The notes beneath the pieces were generated by a model. It saw nothing but the letters and a program-made list of their open reading frames with translations, was not told the DNA's origin and searched no databases. From Bacteroidales bacterium (GTDB lineage: Bacteria; Bacteroidota; Bacteroidia; Bacteroidales; VadinHA17), in contig DOZA01000191.1 of assembly GCA_003518245.1 (NCBI GenBank), positions 1-6,409 of the forward strand: a stretch of 6,409 bases of DNA, read 5' to 3'. Below are positions 4,953 to 6,409 of the stretch, one piece after another (positions within the stretch are counted from its first letter, which is position 1; each line of letters starts with the position of its first letter). Both the position numbers and the translations under genes were made by a program.

Positions 4953-6409
4953 TTAGTACCCAAAGGTTATACCCATATTGAAAATAGTATTCGTGCCGTA
5001 GAAATATTCTGATGACCAGTCTTCGTTGCCGGTGATATTGCTATGGATAAGCGATGCGCTAATATAAAGGTCGTTGATCAGCTGGTATGACAGTTTTAAA
5101 CCGTAGGTAGTGCACTGCCATTCAATGGTTTCGATGAGCGGGTTGCCCAGCCTGTCGCCACCAAGGGCAGTATAGTCGGGTCCGCGTATGGCGTCGGTAA
5201 AGAACAATTTTATACTGGCCGTGCGCAGGGGTTTGTAATCAAGGGCGATATACCACTCCCTGGAGTTATCCTTAAGATAATGACCCATATTGAAATTATT
5301 TGTTTCAAACGTCAGGGTAGGTACATAATGCCTGAAAACAAGTGGGAAAGTGTATGTAAATTCAGTTATTAAACCCAGGTTCTCCACAGGTAAATTGCTC
5401 AAATGAAACCCTGCCTTATAGCTAAAGAAATTATATTCATCAGGGTCCCATATCCTGGATACTGACAGCTCATCAATAAACAGGGTCGCGTAAAGATGAA
5501 GGTTCCTGACCTGCCTTGAGCTGATATCTATAAACATCTGCGAATTCATATTATCTATACCCGAATTATAGGTATGATCGACTGACTTATAAAAGAATAC
5601 GGGAATAAGATAAACGGGGTGAAAATCATAATCAGAGTATATTATTGAGTTGCCTGCTGACACCCATAAGCCCCTGAAGGGCCTGAAAGAGAACATGTTG
5701 GCAGCAATAAATTTCATGTGATACACCTCACGGTAATCGGTACCATAGGCATTGTTTACCCAGTATGAGCGTGTACTGTCGACAACCATTGAATTGAGTA
5801 TGCCATGAAAATAATTGAAGCTGAACCAGTCTGTTGGCTCCAGGTGCATCCTGAACTGGAAGAAGGTGGGTGTATGACCTCCGAAGATATTAGCACCATT
5901 ATTATTATTACCCCACTGTAGCCGATCTTTCACCATGGCAAGGTAACCTGTCTTCCATCCATAAGCTGCTCCTCCCTGCATCTCGCTCCAGTCGGTACCA
6001 AGCTTAATATGCCCACCTTCCCTTTTTGTAAGATATTCCGGTTTGCCGAGAAGGGGCTTCTCATGGTTATCACGCAGCGAGGCAAAGAAACTCCAGTTGC
6101 CGTAATATGACCATGCTTCAGCTCCGTTGCGCCAGTAGGAGGCCCTGCCATTTGAATTAAAGAAAGCTTCACCCCCTAGTATTGGATTAACAGTAAGGGT
6201 AAACTTATCATCGGTATAATATAAAAGGTCTTTGCGCTTGTCCCAGTCTATGTCCTCATTTATTTCCTTACCAAAATCCCTGAGATAAAAATCCAGCTCT
6301 TTCTGTTGCCTGGTACTAAGCTTATCACGCTGCTTATCTGCTGACTGCAGCATTTCAGAGATAGCCATGCGGCTGTAGGGTTTTACCACGGAGTTAAGTT
6401 CGAACAGGC
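4953..6409 (-). CDS. Wzi-like outer-membrane beta-barrel protein, N-terminus cut by right edge
   Basis: The minus-strand reading frame is open to the window edge: six more codons (LFELNS) stand before the GTG at 6389, so the gene starts outside and its signal peptide is not seen. The visible 484 residues show alternating hydrophobic and polar strands, many Tyr, Trp and Phe, and a final aromatic strand ending FGY, all typical of an outer-membrane barrel. The opening part, with VKPYSRMAISEML and a following helical stretch, resembles the periplasmic helical region found in Bacteroidetes members of the capsule assembly Wzi family. Further signs are a conserved-looking VKDRLQWGNNNNGANIFGG segment and later the LYATLFIDEL strand. 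Wzi binds capsule at the cell surface in enterobacteria; the same role here is inferred. It precedes the sugar transferase gene by 138 bases on the same strand, which fits a polysaccharide cluster. Barrel nature is firm; the Wzi assignment is moderate. Confidence 0.7.
   Translation of the reverse strand, partial: LFELNSVVKPYSRMAISEMLQSADKQRDKLSTRQQKELDFYLRDFGKEINEDIDWDKRKDLLYYTDDKFTLTVNPILGGEAFFNSNGRASYWRNGAEAWSYYGNWSFFASLRDNHEKPLLGKPEYLTKREGGHIKLGTDWSEMQGGAAYGWKTGYLAMVKDRLQWGNNNNGANIFGGHTPTFFQFRMHLEPTDWFSFNYFHGILNSMVVDSTRSYWVNNAYGTDYREVYHMKFIAANMFSFRPFRGLWVSAGNSIIYSDYDFHPVYLIPVFFYKSVDHTYNSGIDNMNSQMFIDISSRQVRNLHLYATLFIDELSVSRIWDPDEYNFFSYKAGFHLSNLPVENLGLITEFTYTFPLVFRHYVPTLTFETNNFNMGHYLKDNSREWYIALDYKPLRTASIKLFFTDAIRGPDYTALGGDRLGNPLIETIEWQCTTYGLKLSYQLINDLYISASLIHSNITGNEDWSSEYFYGTNTIFNMGITFGY

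Noticed and set aside
6387..6389. GTG as the true start of the Wzi-like gene
   Set aside because: The frame stays open to the window edge, and a barrel protein needs a signal peptide, which is not present after this GTG; the gene must start further right.

Overview
The window looks like a chromosomal segment of a Bacteroidota (Bacteroidetes) bacterium, probably in or near the Bacteroidales/Marinilabiliales. The grounds are two promoters of the TTG-N20-TAnnTTTG type, no Shine-Dalgarno-rich leaders, and proteins that read like their Bacteroidetes relatives: a sirtuin without zinc cysteines, a sugar transferase of an unusual Bacteroidetes type, and a lipoprotein of a family seen in that phylum. 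The lineage is an inference from memory of these families; no search was run.

Layout. At the left edge the first 12 codons of a riboflavin synthase (ribE) run leftward out of the window, with their own promoter. A 313-base divergent intergenic region follows, full of short repeats: an imperfect hairpin, an array of CTCAAC words and heptamer runs. Four genes then read rightward: a YhbP/UPF0306-type flavin-binding-fold protein, a class III sirtuin (cobB), a flavin prenyltransferase (ubiX) whose start overlaps the end of cobB by 11 bases, and a lipoprotein of unknown function. A convergent gap of 65 bases separates these from two leftward genes: an outer-membrane beta-barrel of Wzi-like type, cut by the right edge, and downstream of it a membrane-anchored sugar transferase. 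The last two look like the end of a surface polysaccharide (capsule/exopolysaccharide) cluster that continues to the right.

How the genes may work together. The sugar transferase would act on a lipid carrier at the inner membrane, and the Wzi-like barrel would act in surface attachment or export of the polymer. UbiX makes prenylated FMN for a UbiD-type decarboxylase that is not in the window. CobB removes acyl groups from lysines using NAD. Riboflavin synthase, UbiX and the YhbP-like fold all touch flavin metabolism, but they lie on different strands or in separate units, so this may be chance.

Most of the window is ordinary housekeeping and envelope sequence. The most unusual signal is a family of imperfect 7-base tandem repeats (consensus about GTTYGTC). 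It occurs in several intergenic gaps on this segment and once, in four exact 7-base steps, inside the coding sequence of ubiX. I see no CRISPR array, transposase, tRNA, rRNA or clear new defence system.
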